A stretch of DNA of 64,000 bases from Sipunculus nudus. Lineage: Eukaryota > Annelida > Sipuncula > Golfingiida > Sipunculidae. Positions 59,811 to 64,000 of the stretch are shown here, piece by piece; within the stretch, counting starts at the first letter, position 1; each line of letters begins with the position of its first letter. The DNA lies in the NCBI GenBank assembly GCA_026874595.1, contig CM049309.1, positions 15,716,576 to 15,780,575 on the forward strand, given 5' to 3'. A program made the position numbers and the translations under genes. The notes beneath the pieces were generated by a model, which was not told the origin of the DNA, ran no database searches, and saw only the letters and a list, made by a program, of their open reading frames with translations.

Positions 59811-62032
59811 CTGATAATTACATTGTACATAACACTTTATTTTCCTCTTAAAAGATAGAGCTTATTGATATTTCTCACACTGTAATCATTTTTCAAACTA
59901 TTAATAAATTTATTTGCAACAGTTTTAGGCCCTATCAACCAATGGCATTCACTTACTCTGCACCAAATTGTATAAACACTCAAAAAGGGTTTGAAATGTT
60001 TAGGAATTATGGGTAAAGAAATTATGCTGCCAATGCACTAGGGCTTCACAATACACTTATGACATAGGTACACTTATATCATCAATTAATTCATACAAAA
60101 CCTCTAAAAATACTGATATGGTCATGTGACTTGTGTCAAATGAAAAAAAAAAGCAGCATCCCCTTGCACGGAAGCAGAATCAGACTTGGTATATTACATA
60201 ATGTGAAAATCAGGAGGGCAGCTCTGTGACCTTGACCTTCAACCACAGAATTCACAGGGTTCTTCATCTGTGGGTTGGTGAGCCATGTGTGAAAGATGAA
60301 AGGTTTTGCTCAAACGGTTTGGCTTAAAATGCATCTACAAGTTGTTTCAAGAAGATTGGTCCTGAGGCCTTGACCATTGTCCCTGTGACCTCTAAATAGA
60401 CAGGATTCTTCATCTGTAGGTGGGTGAGCCATATGTGAAAGATGAAAGGTTTTAAATTTGGTGAAATGGCTTGGCTTAAAATGGGTCCACAATCCAATTC
60501 TGGATGGACGGACAGAAAGATGAACACACGCATGCACAAATGGAGGCATTACCCTCCTGAACAAACAACTGACTTGGAAGCATGGATTATCTGTTTGACA
60601 TCGTGGCCACATGTAGAGTTTAAAGTAACAACAGCAGATAACAAGATCATATATCCATCACAGTGGCATTATAAGAACTTTTCTTAGCTGGATTCAACAA
60701 CAGTTCATGTATATGGCTCAAGTGTAAGCCAGAATCACAAAAATTCTCGAACTAGAAATATGCATTCTCATGAACGCATGCCTTAATGTTGGGTACTCAG
60801 CAACCCATGTTTTCATTCACTTATTGGCCCATATACCCAGGTTCAATCAGGCATATACGACTGCCCAATTGTGAATATTCCTTGAAATCCTTCATAATGC
60901 TGGATCATGAGGAGGACCCACACCAAAATCTAATCAATTCTTTAGTACCCATTCTCAAGGTGTCCTGAAAATTTCATGGGATTCTGTTCATGATTGAGCG
61001 AGCTATATCATGAACAAACTCACACAAATGCATAGCCTCCAGGCAGAGGCAATAAGGCATTTGAATATACAGCTTTAAGGCTGGGGTAAGCCCCATGTTA
61101 GACATCTTGGCTCTCTGGTAATTTGGCATCAATTTAATACAAGTGAAGGGGTTGTAGGGATATTAATATCTTTCTATTTTTGCTTTGTTGGGGTTGTAGG
61201 GATATTGTTTTTTTTTTTTACTTTTTATATTTTCATACTCGCCTTGACAGAGGTACCTGTCAACATGAGGATCCTCAGTGATTTGAAGCAGGTGAGATAC
61301 TTGGCACTGTGGCTTGAAATTTTCTTGTTCCCTATGATAAAAAGATAAAATCATCTATGAAATTTTGCTCTCATAAAAAAAAAAAATCATAATACACATT
61401 TGGTTAAAAATCGAAAACTTAAGGAGTTGGAAAGTCAAACCGTTATTCAAATATTGGTGAAGAATTTTCAAGAGAAAAAAAAACTGGGCTTATGCAATTT
61501 TAAGTTTTGATTGATTTGTGTTGTTATGATTGAAAGGAATGGCTGCAAATTCCAGGAAAAAAACATTAGGTGTACTGAAAAATGTTCCAGCATCAAGTCA
61601 TTCAATAATACTGGCTTCACTGGTCTAGGGGTTGAGTTCAGGAATCAAAGCCAGGAGATTGTGAGTTTGAATCTGAGTTGAGGTCATGGTGAGCACTCTG
61701 CAGGCTTAATGGTGAAACTAGGCCACTCTCTCAAAAACAAGGGAACCTTTCGGGGATTCTTTGATGTTACACACCAAGAACCTCCAAGTGATGCACAAAC
61801 CATGGTTGGTGCCTGGTTGACATGTGTTTCCACCCTGTCACAAAGTCTTAAACCGGAATGTTTGATATGCATTACTTCATTGATATTATATGTCAAAATA
61901 CTAGTAATTTTACCTGCAAGATTAAGAATCTGTAGACCTGAGGGTCCTGTACCATACATTCTCAGTGGCAATGTCATTTTCTGTATGCAGGAATCACACA
62001 AATTGTTGTCAGAGAGCAGGAGTGTGCTCAGT
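57547..62032 (-). CDS. LRRC42: LRRC42-like leucine-rich repeat protein, 3' part of the gene (4 exons, 265 aa seen)
   Basis: Minus-strand exons in transcript order: 61914-62032, 61243-61331, 59603-59810 and 57547-57929 (stop TGA at 57547-57549). Frames join exactly. The first two exons encode leucine-rich repeats (LSTLLLSDNNL; GLQILNLAGNKKI; FKSLRILMLTGTSVK). The third has EDGVKKLKKNLGL and VTTEGWAAEVVDGWKRKM, matching human LRRC42 (HKLQTHIGL; KTEGWADQIVLQW). The last exon is a Lys/Ser-rich disordered tail. Human LRRC42 is 428 aa, so roughly the N-terminal 40% is not seen and lies above 62032 or outside the window. The family's molecular role is not well established. Confidence 0.85.
57930..59602 (-). 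other. LRRC42 last intron, no recognisable feature
   Basis: AT-rich. No repeat of the named families and no further LRRC42-like exon was seen. Confidence 0.5.
60235..60545 (+). repeat. two-copy tandem repeat of about 165 bp
   Basis: GATTCTTCATCTGTAGGTGG-type sequence, GTGAGCCATATGTGAAAGAT and GAAAGGTTTT occur at about 60260 and again at about 60410-60450, followed by GGCTTAAAATG in both. It lies in the LRRC42 intron between exons 59603-59810 and 61243-61331. Confidence 0.6.
60748..61040 (+). repeat. interspersed repeat R3, copy 2
   Basis: It shares AACTAGAAATATGCATTC, CACACCAAAATCTAATCAAT, GAAAATTTCATGGGATTC and ATGAACAAACTCACAC with the copy at 20572-20880, without the long (AC)n tract. 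Confidence 0.6.
61243..61331 (-). CDS. LRRC42: LRRC42 exon ending at an apparent GC-AG intron
   Basis: It begins after CATAG with GG (completing Gly), and encodes NKKISSHSAKYLTCFKSLRI and LMLTGTSVK. Joining to the next exon (phase 0 at 59810) requires the exon to end at AAG. The intron then starts GCGAGT, close to the known GC-AG donor consensus (AAG|GCAAGT). The GT four bases further on would shift the frame. Confidence 0.75.
61610..61890 (+). mobile_element. tRNA-derived SINE, plus strand, degenerate, beside an LRRC42 exon
   Basis: The head (TGGTCTAGGGGTTGAGTTCA) and B box (GTGAGTTTGAATCT) are decayed. The body GAGCACTCTGCAGGC and CCTTTCGGGGATTC, and the tail AAACCGGAATG, remain. It ends about 25 bases before the LRRC42 exon border at 61914. 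Confidence 0.65.
61914..62032 (-). CDS. LRRC42: LRRC42 exon with leucine-rich repeat
   Basis: The acceptor is TTTCAG|ACTGAG on the minus strand. One base completes the previous codon, then come 39 codons and a phase-1 donor (GCAG|GTAAAA). It encodes LSTLLLSDNNLCDSCIQKMT and SGLQILNLAG, two LRR-type L-x-x-L-x-L-x-x-N/G strands. It is the most 5' LRRC42 exon I can identify. Confidence 0.8.
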
Positions 62033-62714
62033 CTGAAAGAAATATTACATAGGTTTGGTTAGATAATATAAAATAATTATGAAATTCAAATTATACTGAC
62101 TTTAAACATCTAAAGGTTAAAGTCTAGATTAAATCAACAAAACAAGACAATGATCAATTTTAAAAACATCACAAGTCCTACAAAGAGTTAATGCCTTGAA
62201 TCCTAAGTTCAGTCTCTTCAGCAAACTTAAGTTATGAAGAAAAATGTTAATCAATCGCACAGATTACTAATTTTTCAATATTTTAAAATAAATATTTTTT
62301 AAAATTAGGAATAATGCCTGTAGATGGCTCAGTGTTTTTATGCAAACATATGACAACTGATGGTATATAATCAAGAATTTGACAAGTTTCTAGATTAAAC
62401 ATTTCCTGTAAAAAATGATAAACCATGCAGTTAATCTGTTAAGTGTAAGTTACTTTCAGTGATAAGAGAATACATCTGAGGCCCTTCACCTTGCATACAT
62501 CTTGATGAATTATATTTATCAATGATAAAACTAAAATAGAGAATCTTCATCAGATTCAGTTCAAATATACATCATTGGGCTTCACATTCATGAGGCATTT
62601 TTTTGTGATTTTTCACTGTTTCATCATTTGTTTTGCATGGGTTCCATTTTAGCAATCTTACCATGCAGTAATTTACAAACAGTATATCCACTGTCACACT
62701 ATTATGCATCTTCA
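62033..62714. other. LRRC42 intron or upstream sequence, nothing recognised
   Basis: No exon matching the N-terminal part of LRRC42 was found here or at 63216-63749 on the minus strand. Confidence 0.45.
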
Positions 62715-63215
62715 AAGGGGCCCAATCACCTTTAAAGCATGTTGAATTAACATGAAAAATAGCTTTTTCCCTTTCAAATAAATCTGTACATGCAAAAATT
62801 TTGCCTTGAAAACCGTTTGCTTACTCCTGTAAACGAGTGTTAAAAACTGTGGACCTGGCTCGATCATAGGTGTCGATGTAAACACAGCGCAAGGGCTGTG
62901 TGGATCGCGGAGCCACAAAATGTTAGATGCCCTGATTTACTTGGTCCAAAAAAAATAATACATGTCCCCCCTGGCTAAAACACCGCTTCTTGCGGCTCAC
63001 AATCAGACTTCGGATCACACGGCCATCTTATGGTAAACACACACAAGTGTATTGTGTTTACCAACATGCAGAGCCAAAACAAGGAGTTAAACAGTCGTAT
63101 TAGAGGTACTGAGACTGCATGCTGGGATGGTTTTGCTGGGAAACTTTTGTAGAAAGCAAAACTGAACTGACAGTGTGAAAGAACAGGCATAACATTGCCC
63201 CTGTTTATGTCCCTT
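62715..63215 (+). repeat. interspersed repeat R1, uninterrupted copy
   Basis: A continuous version of the repeat that is split at 11563-11774 / 13073-13340. It reads across the insertion point as CCAAAAAAAATAATACATGT and CCCCCTGGCTAAAACA, and so serves as the empty-site reference. Confidence 0.7.
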
Positions 63216-63749
63216 TAATCTACCAATTTGACAAAGACCGATGATAACAGTTAGAAATTCTTGTTCTCAATATAATAAGCAGATAATATGAAAGATCTGA
63301 TATCACTGATTTACAGGTAACATAAGACAAGTTATTATTATAATATCAGTCATTTGCCTTTCAACTTTAAAAGCTACAGGCAAGGTCACACGGATAATAT
63401 ACATAAAATGCCAGTGAACCTATATTAGAAATAACTGTTCACATGTGCGGACTGGCATCTTCTTTACAATTTTTTTTCACTTTAGTAATAAATTGTCTAA
63501 AATATCGCAAATTTGAAACTCTTGTGAAGAAAAAGCCAACCAGAGTAGGCAACACATTTTGGAACTGAAACAGTTACAGCTTTGCGGTTGTATCACTTGA
63601 AATTTAGCGTTTCGGACCTTATTTTTTTCATATTTTTTTTTAAATACTTATCGGAAGCCCGATTTGACTGGTTGGCTCTGAAGAACCAAACATATTTTAT
63701 TTTTTGAAGTTAACTGATTTTTTTAATGCTAATTTTAATAAGTATTTAA

Positions 63750-64000
63750 ATCCATAGAATTCCATTCGGGTTTCAGCCTACATGACAGGGCAGTAGCACA
63801 TGCTTCCTGTCATTTTATATCCTGGTGTTAATAAACCAGGCCCTGTAACCACTGCACCTGTTGACCCTGGGTGTGTAACCATCCCCATTGCTAGGTCATA
63901 CCCATTGCTAAAAGGCGCACTCATCTGTGAGTGAAACATGGCTGTGGGGCACAGCCCTCCCATTCAGCTTGCACAGTTCTCATCATGGGGGCTGACTGTA
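63750..64000 (-). mobile_element. tRNA-derived SINE, minus strand, cut by the window end
   Basis: Reverse-orientation body: CATTTTATATCCTGGTGTTA, CCCTGGGTGTGTAA, CCCCATTGCTAGGTCATA and AAAGGCGCACTCAT. The tRNA-like head lies beyond 64000. Confidence 0.7.

Noticed and set aside
60310-60687. Frames of 71-100 codons on both strands in the LRRC42 intron
   Set aside because: They overlap a 165-bp tandem duplication and show no LRRC42 or other protein resemblance.
62712-63190. Minus-strand frames as missing LRRC42 5' exons
   Set aside because: They lie in repeat R1, which occurs elsewhere in the window, and have no leucine-rich-repeat pattern.

Overview
The window is eukaryotic genomic DNA: AT-rich, intron-rich and heavy with transposable elements. 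It carries three split protein-coding genes whose exons have GT-AG borders (one apparent GC-AG) and, with one exception, compatible phases. Gene content, intron sizes and repeat style (tRNA-derived SINEs, elements with a tandem-repeat core, 'CCGGGGCATATAG'-type repeats) suggest a lophotrochozoan, most likely a mollusc. That is inference; nothing in the sequence names the species.

Layout. (1) About 1-20.1 kb, + strand: an MDR-type oxidoreductase closely resembling RTN4IP1 (NIMP), preceded in the same reading frame by a GDAP1-like glutathione S-transferase module and two hydrophobic segments. It looks like one fused, membrane-anchored, probably mitochondrial protein of about 672 residues over the exons I can place. 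The 5' end and one small internal exon are unresolved. (2) 20.1-29.7 kb: intergenic, filled with MITEs, a 1.5-kb terminal-inverted-repeat element and degenerate interspersed repeats. (3) 29.7-49.6 kb, + strand: a complete ZRANB2 gene in nine coding exons (296 aa), with two Ran-binding-type zinc fingers, an acidic linker and an Arg/Ser domain. Its sixth intron carries a 3.3-kb higher-order array of AGGTCA-rich repeats and a second array of ~180-bp units. (4) 52.5-56.8 kb: a large interspersed element with a tandem core, lying between the convergent 3' ends of ZRANB2 and the next gene. (5) 57.5-62.0 kb, - strand: the 3' half of LRRC42, whose 5' exons lie beyond the window or were not recognised.

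The three genes do not form a functional unit; they are ordinary neighbours. The unusual material is the GST-oxidoreductase fusion, the AGGTCA/GGU array inside ZRANB2, a set of elements sharing one architecture (subterminal inverted repeats, 140-180 bp tandem core, terminal hairpin), and a nested pogo-like insertion whose empty site can be read from a paralogous copy in the same window. Exon coordinates were derived by hand from splice borders, reading frame and remembered family sequences, without any database search.
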